DNA from: Porodaedalea pini
Lineage: Eukaryota > Basidiomycota > Agaricomycetes > Hymenochaetales > Hymenochaetaceae
DNA length: 64,000 nucleotides
Reading direction: 5' to 3'
Assembly (NCBI GenBank): GCA_002794775.1
Contig: NBAY01000020.1
Coordinates: forward strand, 124,001 to 188,000
The position numbers and the translations under genes were made by a program. Below are positions 35,196-46,638 of the stretch, piece by piece (position 1 is the first letter of the stretch; each line of letters opens with the position of its first letter). The notes beneath the pieces are model-generated. The model was not told the origin of the DNA and searched no databases. It saw nothing but the letters and a program-made list of their open reading frames with translations.

Positions 35196-35855
35196 GAGGA
35201 TATGAGAAGTGAAAAAGATCGAAAACGCGCAAGTAAATGTTGGTGGTCAACGAAGTTGCGTTTGTCTAGCTAACGTGCCGCGTCGCATGAGGTGAAACGG
35301 TCATGTGATAGGCGGGCTTGAAGTGGCCGCGAACTAAACTTTCTGCAGATGCACTTCCACTTCTCGCTCGCCCGGCAGAGTTTGTCCTTTCGTATACAAG
35401 GAAGTTCCAGATGGGATACTTACGGTGGCATGTCTTTCTTTGGTTGGATAGTCGTATCTCAGTATGACTTTGCTGCTCACAAGCCGACGTGTCTAGCAAC
35501 GCACTTACCAAATTGTAGAGATACCCTACCTGCTGCCTGCGTATCCTTGGTCGGCATCTGACTTACATGTATATTCAGGAGAAATACGAACAATATTGTA
35601 TCGTAGAGTATCATTCAATTTACCCGGTACACGGATTGGCGCGGTGTAGACACGAAAGTCACCCGCTGATAGAACTTTCCCCATTCCTCTAGGTGCTCGC
35701 GGTTCAATGCTTGTAGTATATACTTTCAAAAAAGCAATGCATACGTGTCTTGCACGTCGTGGCTCACCTTACCTTGCGATGCCCCTCCGAGGAACAAGCC
35801 GTGCAGTGGCTTGCCGCCAGCATTCGACTTGGTACATCAGACACTAGTACTAATT

Positions 35856-36981
35856 CGGCGTGCTCTCAGTTTACTTCTTGGGCAGGTCATACGCAGAAGA
35901 CATTCTTGACTTAATCCATCACTCACTCACATTGACACCTCAACGAAACAATGATTTTGTCCAGGAGCAGCTTATCCCACAATCCTTTGCCCAGATTTGC
36001 TCAGCTATTGTGCTCCTCGACGCCTGGTGTGCTGCACGCTCCAATTACGACGAGTCTGTGTAAATAGGCGAGAGGTTTGTGGCGTGCTCCTTCGAGCAAT
36101 TAGACTTGTTAAGGATTTGAAATTGGACTATTAATATTGAAATTCTGGATATCATGTATAAGAATCTCACGTTCGAAATGCGAGGTATAAGAAGAATGGT
36201 AACAGAAGTAAGAGCAAAAGCTGATAAGAGACCAAAGACTAGGATTAATTGGCTTCTCGGGCCCGCACGGTGTAAATATTTATGGCAAGCAACCCGTTAT
36301 GCGGTTAACTTTCTGAAATGCTCGTTGAGTCAGGCCCATCTTTGGGCGAGTTTTGCCAATGCTTCTTGATCCAGAGGGCCTTTCTTCGCTCTGGAGCTAC
36401 CGCCAGCGTTGCCTAGATTTATTAAGGAGCTAGAAATGAGGTGTTCAGATCGTTTGCAATAAGATGCAGGACACTAGCAACACAGACTGTATAGCGAGTA
36501 AGATGGACCATGTTGATTATCGCATCGGTTCAACTGCTTCGGATCCTTCTTGATTTCGCATCATCATACCTGAACAAGCATATGATGAATTCGCTCGAAT
36601 TCTTGCTTTCTGTATGTTCTCAACTAATGCGAGAGCTGCCCTCCGTCGCCGGAAAGTTCTTATACTCAGCATCTCCGTCGTCACTGTAAGTGAATGAGAG
36701 GATATGCAAATAATATAAGATGCGATGAGGATTGAAGACACTTAGATCGATGAGCGGTTCGAGCAAACCATTTGCTGGCCGAGAACCCAACAGACTCGAG
36801 TTCAAATGATGTGTGATGGGATACACTCCCTTTCTCGCCCTTCGAGACTGAGCTTGGTACACGGTACACGATGCATGACAAGGGTGCTTCATATACATAG
36901 AGGTAGCCGAAAGCGGGGAGACATGCAAGTGCGGAGAGTGCATATGTGGAGAAAGAAAAAACCCGAGTCGAAGTGAAGCGC
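35856..36981. other. No gene recognised; 3' flank of RPL24
   Basis: A 67-codon frame at 35860-36063 and others have no recognisable content. An ATTAATATTG palindrome lies near 36131. The last part is the 3' untranslated region of RPL24. Confidence 0.5.
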
Positions 36982-37639
36982 TCAGCGACCACCCTTGCCG
37001 CCCTTCATCTGTTGCTTCGATACCTTGGGGCCAGAGGGCGCGTTCGGGCGGACCTACAATAGTCCTTTCAATTAGCAATGAAAGAGAAAGAAAGAGCCAT
37101 ATGTGCAACGCACCTTCGTCTTTTCCTTCTTCGCCTCCTTCTCCTTCTTTGCCTCCTTTGCCTTCGCAATGGCGGCCTGGCGGGCCTTGGTTCGGTCGAC
37201 GGCAGTCTGGTTGCGGCGGGCGGCGATGGCGGCGAGGTCGGCGCCAACGATGCCGCGCTGGTGCTTCACCGTGCGGCGCGAGCGTCGCTTTGCAGTCTCC
37301 TCTGCGAGACCCTTCTTGTGCATGCGGCGGTACACCTGCGTCCATGCGATCTTGCGCGGATTTTTGCGCTGCAGGAAGAGCGACTCGTTCTTGCCATTCG
37401 TGAAGCGGAATACCTGCACGTTTGGTTCGTCAGATAGCGTGCCTGGAGATGTAGGAATGTACGGATTGGATAGAGTGTACGCACCTTACTATCGCTGCGG
37501 ACGAACAGGCGTCCCTTGCTGGGGTAGATTTTGTAGCCCGAGAACGAGTCGATTTCGACCTTCTGTACGCCCGAACAGCCGTGCCATGTCAATTCCGTTG
37601 GCGCAATACACGCATAAAAGGCAAGCGAGTACGCACCAT
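36982..37639 (-). CDS. RPL24: 60S ribosomal protein L24 (eL24)
   Basis: A large-subunit ribosomal protein of 150 aa. Minus-strand exons are 37637-37639 (the ATG alone), 37485-37562 (KVEIDSFSGYKIYPSKGRLF...), 37114-37413 (VFRFTNGKNESLFLQRKNPR, then a basic helix with RRSRRTVKHQRGIVGADLAA) and 36982-37053 (VRPNAPSGPKVSKQQMKGGK... and stop). All introns are phase 0 with GT..AG borders. The N-terminal zinc-ribbon-like fold lacks zinc-binding cysteines, as in fungi and animals, and the KNPRK/W--YRR signature is intact. The first intron follows directly after the start codon. Confidence 0.97.
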
Positions 37640-38979
37640 CTGTCACGAACGAGCGAGCCAAGCAAAATGAAGGTGGATATCATCAGTGCACCGTTCAGAC
37701 AGTTCATGAGACAAGTCCAGCCTGGAAACATCAAATCCATCGAACGCCATCCAACCTCACCACGCCCCATCCATCTCAAATACCGTCCTATTGCACTCCT
37801 CTATACCGTCCAACACTCGAATGTCCATTCCTGATGTACTCCTGGACTGTGAACTGGCAGTAGAACAGCTGCTCACCTTGGTGGCTGTCTTGAGATGTCG
37901 TCGTCGCCGTCGGTAATATTCTCGGAGACAGCAGCTACGGTTGAGGCTGTGCAAGAGCACCGTCTGTTCGACTCTCCGCCGCGTCGACACCCGAATTATT
38001 CATGCAACATTTTGTATATAATCTATCCCTGAATACAATCGACAGTGAGCTCGCATACCTAATGTATCCTTGCTGCTCGCTGACTCTGGGAGTGTACCAA
38101 TACGTCGGTTTCACAATGCCATTATTCTCGGGATAGCATTAATATTTAAGAGCCTTCAATCATGTCCATGCACATCATTCCAAGCAAGACTGTGACGATA
38201 ATCTCCTTCCATAGTGCCAAGAGATAAATGCTACATTGTGTCTAACGGGGGGAAAAAAACTGAACGTCCAAAAGAGTAGCAACCGATGCACTGAATGTGA
38301 TAAAAGTCAAGAGACTCGGATATTCTCTTCATCGCTTCATCGACATAACATCAAGTAATTATTCTCAAACAATCAAGAATGCGCCGCACCCTTGTTAGAG
38401 ATCACAGCACGTGGAAGCCAGCCGATAGAAAGAACGAGTTGGGGGCCGACCAAGTATCATACAACAAACAGGATGACATTGCTAGAGTGGCCACGCGGAT
38501 GCATCTCATATAGAATCTCAGGCATCAAATATGTAATAAACAACGACGGTCTTGAAGAATTCTAAGACTACAATTCACAGTTCAGGAAACTAAATCTCGA
38601 ACTATTTGACTTGCTCAGATGCCGGAATCAAGGCATGCATCAATATCGCACAATCGCATTGATGTCGGCCTCGGCCCGCGCCTCAGTTACTGGCAATGCA
38701 TAGAAGTGGGCGCGGGTCAAATTCCTAGCCTTAGGTTGGTTCGGGGGATAATTCGGCATCATCAAGGTAGTTAAACGAGACAACGTTTCGAGCTCGACGG
38801 TCAGCATGCACGCTTCGGCAAGACCGAACAAGCTTAAGGAGATTCGAAGGCCATACGCTAAGTTCAGGATCCATCCGACGGGAGGCTTGGACCGTTAGAG
38901 GAGGATGATAAATCAAGAAGATAGCTGCTTTTCTGGTCAGATGTATAAGAAGATGGGTTTGGTAGATTAATACAAAGGA
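37640..38979. other. RPL24 upstream region; no gene recognised
   Basis: Its left end contains the promoter of RPL24. No coding exon was identified in the remainder. An ATTAATATT palindrome lies near 38140. Short frames near 37757-37990 and 38640-38916 have no recognisable content. Confidence 0.5.
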
Positions 38980-40510
38980 GCTGAGTTAGAAACTTGAGGC
39001 CCGAGGATTAATTACGGGGGACACGGACCGACTTGCAATTCCGTAGAAGATGAGCTTCTTATACATTGCATAGAAAAAGGATGAGGCGGAGACTAAACTC
39101 GCCATTCGCTCTGCGGTTATTTCGGTTACTTGATATCAGAATCCAGAGTCCTGGGACCAGAGCCGTTGAGGGAAGGATCATGCACACGTACTCTTTGGTA
39201 AAGCCGAGCGAGGACATGTGTACTATCGCTGAGTCCGTAGAAGTCCGAGTCCATGCGGGTGCAACATACAGACCGAAGCTGCATATGTGAAGCAAGGGAC
39301 TCAACGAGCGCTAGAAGGCTTTGTATAGCGCAACGAGGCGGGTGACCCGCTCAATTTTGAGATTAGCAATACCTAGCGTGTACCTAGTTTCGTTAGCATA
39401 CTCGGCATGACGCACCAATCCAAATTTATCAGTATACAGTATAAAATTTAGTTCGGAATCTCCTGAGCGTCCGTCATCAGGACACACTTGGATGTCCCAG
39501 GAGAAAGTATGAAGACCATGCGATCGTTGTCCACGGCCACTATATTGGAGGACCTTCGTGAAGAGCAAAGTTCCAGTCCGCATCCTACAACACTTACCGA
39601 TCGGCCGGGATGTCGCTTCAGTAACTAGAATTTGAAAGGGCACTAAGGATGCCGAGTTATTTAAAAAAAAATAAGGACCCGCGGTTTCTCAGAAAGGCAG
39701 TAAAGAAGATATGCATGCTCGACGTGTTTGCCTTCTGGAGAAAGGGCATCTCCTTTCAACATAGGAGAACACGGTTTGACCTTGCCTTGGTGTCGCGCAA
39801 TATAATTGAGGACAGTTGCAAATCCTCTCAAGCTTCTAAGCTTCTCGTTATCTCGTGGAAGCCGTGCACTTTCATCAGGGTCCTACTGAAGCCGATGTCA
39901 TCATTTCGTCGCAGTAACATGCAAAGAAGATCTGCAATGACTCACCATCGGTCAGCAGGTGAGTATAGAGGGGGGTTTAAATGTACGTGTAAAGAGTAGC
40001 AAGGTGGAGAAGATTTGAGATGCTGAGAAGATGAGATGCGGGGTTTGAGGAAGACAACCTGAACTTGATTGAACTGAGATTTTAGTTCCGTCGACGGCGG
40101 ACCTTCCACCAGCTCAGGCGTACAAGCAGAACTCGCCGTGCTCGCTTGCTATAGCTTCCCAGCCGCTCCCGTTCATATGACTGTTTTCAAACAGTGGAAG
40201 TATACCGTGTACCATTTTGACTTATAAGTTCCAACCGGTGTCTCGCGGCTTTGTATCCCGTTCTCTCGTAACTGCCAGTGAGCCAAAGGAAGATTGGCAG
40301 ATAGTATATCCTTAACCGCGAGGATTTTGAAAGCTTCTGAGTGATAAGCTGTTTATTAGAATTGACCAAAGGAGAGCGTATGCTTTTTCGATCGCACATG
40401 AGAGTGCTAGTAGTAGTGGTCGGAAAGGAGCCAGTAACTTAGCAAGTTACTAAGGCTTATGTAATGTAAATGGTTCAGCAAGTCGAGAACGCAACAGCAC
40501 ACATGTCGGA
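38980..40510. repeat. Dispersed direct repeat, copy B
   Basis: The counterpart of 29750-31570 in the same orientation, with the same order of shared words (CTCGTGGAAGCCG, CATCGGTCAGCAGGT, GACAACCTGAACTTGA, CCGGTGTCTCGCGGC). The copies have diverged by many substitutions and small indels. No protein family was recognised. Confidence 0.6.
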
Positions 40511-40749
40511 AATTTATCGCAGACAAACCTTTGTCATCTTATGCATTATTGGTAAAACAGGACGATAGCCAATACAACGTGCTCAAACTTTCTCATCGGT
40601 AGTGCAGAAGCTACAGGCTTCATGCTGAGTACCGCTTCGTCGCCTTCTAACTAGTTCGTCGATATAGTACGGTTGCGTTAAACCAACACATTCCCATGTC
40701 TTCAACTTGTAAAAGAAAGCAAATTGCTTCTGAATTCTGGTCATTTCTT

Positions 40750-41660
40750 CTCTGAAACACATGTCCCTCAGAATGCTATTCCGACCGTCTTTCAGCGCTC
40801 CTACAGCTGTTGGGTTCGTTCAAGATTACGCAGAGACCTCTCGAGTCACCACACCAGCTCTGCCTTCCAGAAGCTGTTCTGCTCTCCTCTGCCGGAATGA
40901 AGGCTTTCCGAGAGACTTGCAATACACTACAGCTGCTCGCTGCGTAGGGGAAGGACCCGGCCTATAGTCAAGTGCGATAGTACGTCTCATCTACTTTTCT
41001 AGAAAGGAAAGTGATCCTATTGAAATATAGATCATTGCGCTACATGCAGTGCGAGCTGTGATGTTTACGACCGTCATCAATTTTGTAGCACTTTGTAGCA
41101 CTTTGAAGAATTACGGGAAGAGACGACCTGCATCCAGACTGAAGGGAAAGAAAGTCTCTCAGGCTTATCTTTTTGAACTGGCATTCTAGAAGAAACGAGC
41201 CGCCATTACAATCGATTCTACAAACGATCGAAGAAAGGTACATGGAATGAGAGCGATAATGACATATGAATGCTTCCCGATCCACCAGCGCCACTTTGTC
41301 ACAACACATCGATCTCATACCTTTCATCGCGGATAGCAAGACCTTGCACGCGCAGATCCTCTGTATCTGAGTGTTATTTCAGACTCGTCGTTTCCCGGAA
41401 CTAGTCCCCTCCGCCACCTCCGCTGCATTGTTGCCTTGCTGCCTTTTCTCTAGCCACTCCTGAAGTACTGGCTTAACTTGAAAATAAGGCTTAACTACAA
41501 GTCGATCAAGAAACGCATATGAATGGAAATTTTGCCCGCGCCAGTTATCGAACACATGTACAAGTAACAAGAGGAAGTCCACAATCAGGTGCCCACATCC
41601 AATCAATATGCCAGTGTCTACCTTTTCAACATACATCCTGTTGAAAATGTACATAACTTG
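40750..41660. repeat. Segmental duplication, copy A (of 43280-44060)
   Basis: Sequence from about 40750 parallels that from about 43280. Both contain TCAGAATG(A/C)TA, GTCTTTCAGCGC/GTCTTCCCAGCGC, a GGGTTCG(A/T)TCAAG word, GCTTCCCGATC, and TTTCCCGGAACTAGTCCCCT near 41394 and 43834. The duplicated block ends inside the shared C-terminal coding segment of the unknown gene at 43821-44474. Confidence 0.7.
41379..41654 (-). pseudogene. Relic of the unknown gene at 43821 (C-terminal part)
   Basis: The minus-strand frame ends VKPVLQEWLEKRQQGNNAAE followed by VAEGTSSGKRR. This matches the end of the intact copy at 43821-44474 (PVLQEWLDNSGSKASNINTV, then ETAEGTSSGKQRG). The N-terminal exons seen in that copy are not found upstream, where a kinase relic starts instead. 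It is most likely a partial duplicate. Confidence 0.5.
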
Positions 41661-41672
41661 ACTTGCCTAAAA

Positions 41673-43209
41673 TTAGTTTTCGTTCTGAGGTACCACTGGC
41701 ATCTTCGCACCAGTAAAAGGACACTCTTTCCGTGGACTACTAGAAAAAACACTAGCATCTGAATACATTCTTGAAGTACGATTTCTTAGTAAATCTTCCG
41801 CCTTCGGTCTCTCCTTGTAGTCAAACCTCAAGCAGATTCGTATGAAATCCGCCGCTAGGCTAATTTCCTCATCTGATAAGCCAGGAACGTTGTAGTTCTT
41901 CATCGCATCTTCCAGGTTGACTGGAATCAGCTCAGGGATGCGCAAAAGATTTCCTGTTTGCACTCGCGTCACTGGTTTGTATCGACTAAAAGTGCGATGA
42001 CACATACCGTCCTGGTCGAAGTACTTCTGGTGATGAGGAGATCGGGAGAGCATATCTTCGGGGAATCTCTGCCCAGTCAGCTCCATCATTTTCGCAAGGT
42101 GATCGTCCTCAAGACTCCAGTCTTCGTCCTCTTCGGGATGGAAGAGCCATCGCCCAACGGTGAGTTCGAACGTCTGCGGGGGGACGGACAGTCAGCGCCT
42201 GCAGAGATAATTGCAGGACGGCATAACTCACAATGCAGCCTACAGCCCATATGTCGATACCAGGCCCGAAGTCCGACCATAAAATGACCTCAGGCGCGCG
42301 GAGAGAGAATGCACTGAAACACGAGGCAGTGGGTTGCTTCCCAGCCCGTTGCGCTGTCAAGGCGAAAATCAAACGGAATTGCTCAATGTTCAGCGGAAGG
42401 CTGACGCACCATGACCAAAGTCATTCAGAAAGATCAACATACGTTCTGCTTCGAGGGCGCTAGTATCATAGGTGTACTGGGTCGGTACAGGCTGTGACCT
42501 GAAGATGGGATAACGCAGTCCGTCGATCTCGAATTCGCCATCTACTTGAGCAGGATTGTCCTCAAGATAACGTTCGAGATCGTTGTCAGAGTAGTTGTTC
42601 CCAAGAAGCAAATTGTCAGGTTTGACATCTAGAAAGTGTTATCGTCATACTCAAGCGAGGTAATGATGGGCACATTCGTACCGGTATGAACTATGGACAA
42701 TGCGTGAGTTTGGACGAGAGCCTCGAGTGTCATATGCATGATGTTCCTGACCATGTATGAAGGGAGAGATTTGGTGGGCGACGTTCGACGCAACGACGCC
42801 ACGGACGAACTGTAGAGGTCCATAAATAAACAGAGATGACGCCCCCTAGGTCCGACTTCGAAGAAATGATCTCGGAGAAGAGCGAGATGGTTGGGGTCAT
42901 CTTGCGCAACAATCTCCTGGAGAAATTCCAACTCATGCATTTCGCCAGCGAGGTGTTGAACAGTCGCGTCGAGAGTGAGGATCTTTGCGGCGAGATATCT
43001 GTAGTTGGTTCTTGCAGGAAGTGGATCGATGAATAGGTATTGAGTGTCGAAGAATAATGTACATACTCGCCCTGGTCATCGAGCACTAGTCATGTTGAGG
43101 ACGAGACACCTTCTCCGAGCTTCCGAAGGATTTTGTAACGACCAGAGTTGAGCAGAGTGTTCTGTCGGGCAGGGAACAGTTCAAGGTATGAAGCAAGGGT
43201 AGAAGACAT
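41673..43209 (-). pseudogene. SRPK-like serine/threonine kinase with early nonsense codon
   Basis: Minus-strand exons spell a protein kinase of the SRPK type. The glycine-loop region reads YKILRKLGEGVSSST, followed by AAKILTLDATVQHLAGEMHE, IVHT/DVKPDNLLLGNN (the HTDVKPDN loop is characteristic), LNDFGH (DFG), APEVILWSDFGPGIDIWAVG (APE and DIW) and an RPKAEDLL end. Introns are short; for example, one splits the HT|D of the catalytic loop. In exon 1 codon 40 is TGA (43090-43092) where the family context (SSST-W-LV) expects Trp TGG. The donor after DDQG is also not a clean GT (GGCGAGTATG near 43064). The gene is therefore probably non-functional, although the rest of the catalytic residues are preserved. 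It lies between two copies of a duplicated segment. Confidence 0.75.
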
Positions 43210-43279
43210 TCTCTTCAAGTTGAAAGTATGAGGCTTGAGGAGGTGAAGCGAGAAGCATTCCTAAGTAGGTAATCACGGG

Positions 43280-44060
43280 ACATTTCTTTCCTCAGAATGA
43301 TACTCTGATCGTCTTCCCAGCGCCCCTTCAACTGATGGGTTCGATCAAGGTCTCTCGATTCATCACGCTAGTTCTGTCTTCCCGAAACCGGTATTCCAAG
43401 CGACTTGCAATACGCTACAGCTACTTGCTACATAGAAGAAGGGCCCGCGGCCTATGTTCAAGTACGATAGTATGTCTCATGCTACTTTTTGAAAGGAGCA
43501 GTCATCCTAGTGAAATATTGATCATTGCACCATATTCGTGCTAAGATGTTTATGACCGTTCTCATTTCGTAACACAGGAAAAGACGACCGGGAAAGAAAA
43601 CCTCTTATCTGTTTGAACTGGCATCCTAGAGGACCCGCCAAGATAATTGATTCTACAACTTGAAACAAACAATGAAAGGTACGTGGGATGAGAACGATAA
43701 CGACATATAAATGCTTCCCGATCTACCGTCGCCACTTTCATGACGACACGCCGATCTCATACCTCTCATCGCGGATAACATGACCTCAGGCGCGGAAAGT
43801 CTCCGTATCTGTACATTATTTCAGCCTCGTTGTTTCCCGGAACTAGTCCCCTCTGCCGTCTCCACCGTATTAATATTGCTGGCCTTGCTGCCACTGTTAT
43901 CTAGCCACTCCTGAAGTACTGGCGTACAGTACTCGGGGCAGTCCTTCAAGGTATTCATAATTGCATTGTCTGTTTCCTTCATTACCTTGTTCAATTCCGT
44001 ATCCTTCTTCGAAAAGTACAACGTATTCATTGGGTTCTCCCGTTCGACTAACTCCACTGG
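43280..44060. repeat. Segmental duplication, copy B
   Basis: The counterpart of 40750-41660. It includes the 3' flank and last exon of the unknown gene at 43821-44474. The two copies flank the SRPK-like kinase relic in direct orientation. Confidence 0.7.
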
Positions 44061-44474
44061 TAATCGGAAGGCTTCAGCTCAAAGTAAAAAAATAAGCATG
44101 TGAGCCTGGCTGAAAGCGCACCTGATGCAATGTACTCTACACCAACCTTCCTGATTCCAACGAGTAAGCCACGCCCGTGCCAGTCTGTTAAAAACCAGGC
44201 GTGCAATTGTTAGGCACATCATACAGGTTGGAGGATATTCCCTGCTGTACCGTTTTCGTAATTGTTGATGGCTACTGGAATGGTATGCATAGGTTCTCAG
44301 TCCTAGAGGTTTTAAAGGCGTACCATTCTTTTCATTCCTTAATAGACTTGGACGCTCAGATGAACGCCTGTCAACAATAGCCCTTTTGTTAGGATTATGC
44401 TCGCTCCGAGACCTCTTAGACCTCTCAGACTCAGAATCGGAGCCAGAAGGGAGAGCTCGTTTGGAGCTTGACAT
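43821..44474 (-). CDS. Hypothetical 162-aa protein, four exons
   Basis: Minus-strand exons 44324-44474, 44251-44274, 44122-44184 and 43821-44071 join in frame through GT..AG introns to 162 codons plus stop. The N-terminus (MSSSKRALPSGSDSESERSK, then RSRSEHNPNKRA) is Ser/Arg/Lys-rich and could be a nuclear localisation region. The middle reads VAINNYEN|DWHGRGLLVGIRK and the C-terminus contains CPEYCTPVLQEWLDNSG and AEGTSSGKQRG. No known domain was recognised. Related C-terminal sequences occur at 41379-41654 and, more decayed, near 45380-45480, so it belongs to a locally duplicated family. The intact splice structure suggests this copy is, or recently was, functional. Confidence 0.55.
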
Positions 44475-44639
44475 CCTTTGAGTATGCTTCGGTTGATATG
44501 ATGTGGAGAGAGTGACTCCACTTGTGGGCTGATGACGTGGAAACGAACAATATGCATATTGTCGCAAGCTCTGTTCCTTATAGAAGAGATCCTGCAAAGT
44601 AGGTCAAGGAGATGCTTACGTTCTTAGAAAAGACTGGGC

Positions 44640-46638
44640 ACAGGTAATTACTTACTAGTGGCGTCAGGGACCCAAAGAGAGGGTAACGAAAGAACTATCC
44701 CCTCTAATTTATTCCAGTAAGAAATTTACCGGTACTATGTAGGATCGAGCTCCCAAATATTAATATGCACATTTGAAGTCCAGCGAACTTGTCTAGCACT
44801 GTAGCAGTAGTACACTTTATTCGACAGGAAAACACATAATTGCTCTCCTGAGCCTAGAGGGAAATATGACAGGTCAACGTTGGAGTTAGATTAGCTCGAG
44901 CTTGCCACAAATGAAGCGACTTCGCTAGACTGCAAAATTGGCGTAGAGCCCTGTATCTCTAGAAAGAATTTGGTCGCACAGGCTACATGAAGTAGATCGT
45001 TTGTGGCGTCCGGAGTCTCACAAGGAGGCTAATGAGAGAACTAATACTTTTAGTTTATCTCTGTGCGGAGATAGTCGGCGTTATGGAAGGTCGAGCCTCG
45101 AGAAACAGCTGCGATAACATTGGAGTCCAACGAGAGTTTTGTAGAAATGAAGAGTTGCTAGACTGAGACCAAAGGGAATACGTGACACCAAAGCTGCCAG
45201 ATGAATGTTGAATCTGGGTCGGTTCGAGCTTGCTACAAATGAAGCACAGAATGCGACCATATTATTGAAGGGACTATAGCACTGCACAGTTGCCACAAAT
45301 GAGTCAGTTTCTCCATGAGTAAGTTTTACTAGCTTGAAAAGACAACTGCTGCGGCTCACCCTCGTCTATCGCCACACGGAGTTATGTCTACATTCCTGTT
45401 GTCTCATTTCAGGATTCATCCCCTGTTCCCCACCTCCGCCACCTTGAGGTTTTCACAGATTTACGGCGAAGAGTCTTTGGTCCATGCGCTCCATATACTT
45501 CGTATACCAGGAGCTCCATCCTTTTTTGACTAAGCTGACCTCGAGTCTCATTGACAAAATGTCCTGGAAAGAATCGATGCCATTGCATACAATTACAGAC
45601 GCGGCTTCACCTTCCCCATGCTGCAGTCGCTTTGGTTGACCGAGACCGAAAGGAACGATTCCTTTTTTTGACAATGAGACGGATGAGACGGATGCGAGAT
45701 AAAACCGTGACATAGTAGTCTTGTAATAGATGCTGGAGAGCTCTTTCAGGAAGGTCGTGCCGTTCTAACGACCTGAAATCGAAGCCAATGATGTGGAGTA
45801 CTCGGAAGCGGCCCAGCGCGGCGGAAGGAGGAACTGAACTCCGTCTCAGTCGTACTGAGCTCGGTATGTTGTTATTCAGGCAGGCCAATAGTGATGATAG
45901 TGATGACGAGGCTTGGTACGAGGTCCGAGCGAGCTTTGAGGGAAAGGATAAAATTTAGGACGAAGGAAGTAATAACGCGCTGAACGGAATGTAGACGTCG
46001 CGCCAGCAGTGGCTTGCTAGTAGGAGTGTGAACTGCTATGTGCTCGAAACATTAGGAGTATACTCATCATTCGCATGATTCTGCTAAAATCTCCTAAAGA
46101 ATATCACTTACAGTTTCTGGACCGTGGTCTTTAAATTTGTCATATAATATCGTTCTCTGACGCACAATGTCTCTGACGCACAATGTTAACCTCCACGTTA
46201 GGCTTTCTGAGAAAGTGAAGCTTACTTTTACAGTAAGAAAGGTCCATTAGTACTGTAAGTGAAGGCTCTCTGATATATACCTTCTAGTGCAGGTCTTGAA
46301 CGATGCAAATATTTTTCTAATAACGAAGCTCGTTAACGGAAGATTTGACCAAGACGGGGTTTTGAGTCCGTTCCGGGGATGGCTTCAGTTTGTATAGAGA
46401 AAAGATATTATGCTGGTATTCTGAAAATAGGGCTCAGAAAAAACCTAGCAGAGCTGTGAATAGGCAGGGCAACTTCAAGTTCGAAGTTCGAGTTTAAACG
46501 AAAAAGCTAGCCGTAAGCAAGCCGGACTAAGCACCGAAAGCGGTGAATCCCGGTTAGGTGTGTCGCTGCGGTCACGTCGTCGTCGTGAGTCTCAACAACA
46601 GTCTCCACACATCCTTTACACGCACCATCAACGACGCT
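44640..46638. other. Decayed tandem duplications; promoter of the SNARE gene
   Basis: Two related blocks, about 44650-44940 and 44995-45300, share GGCGTC..GGAGTCTCA/GGCGTCAGGGACCC, GAGCTTGC(C/T)ACAAATGAAGC and other words, which suggests an old tandem duplication with a period near 350 bp. A third relic of the unknown gene's C-terminus seems to lie near 45380-45480 (TCATTTCAGGATTCATCCCC). Minus-strand frames at 45453-45888 have no recognisable content. The last several hundred bases should contain the promoter of the R-SNARE gene. Confidence 0.4.

Larger units (their letters stand above)
32860..35855 (-). repeat. Right arm of the large inverted repeat
   Basis: The partner of 25950-28640. It is slightly longer because it contains an internal tandem duplication: about 34860-35010 and 35100-35250 both carry a GGCGCCAGG/GGCACCGGG...TCATCGGAG...CATGAGGATAT segment. 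It contains the minus-strand FunK1 copy and a plus-strand GNAT tail. The RPL24 gene lies beyond its outer end. Confidence 0.8.

Noticed and set aside
37103..37834. Plus-strand open frame of 243 codons opposite RPL24
   Set aside because: It is antisense to a gene whose exons and family sequence are certain.
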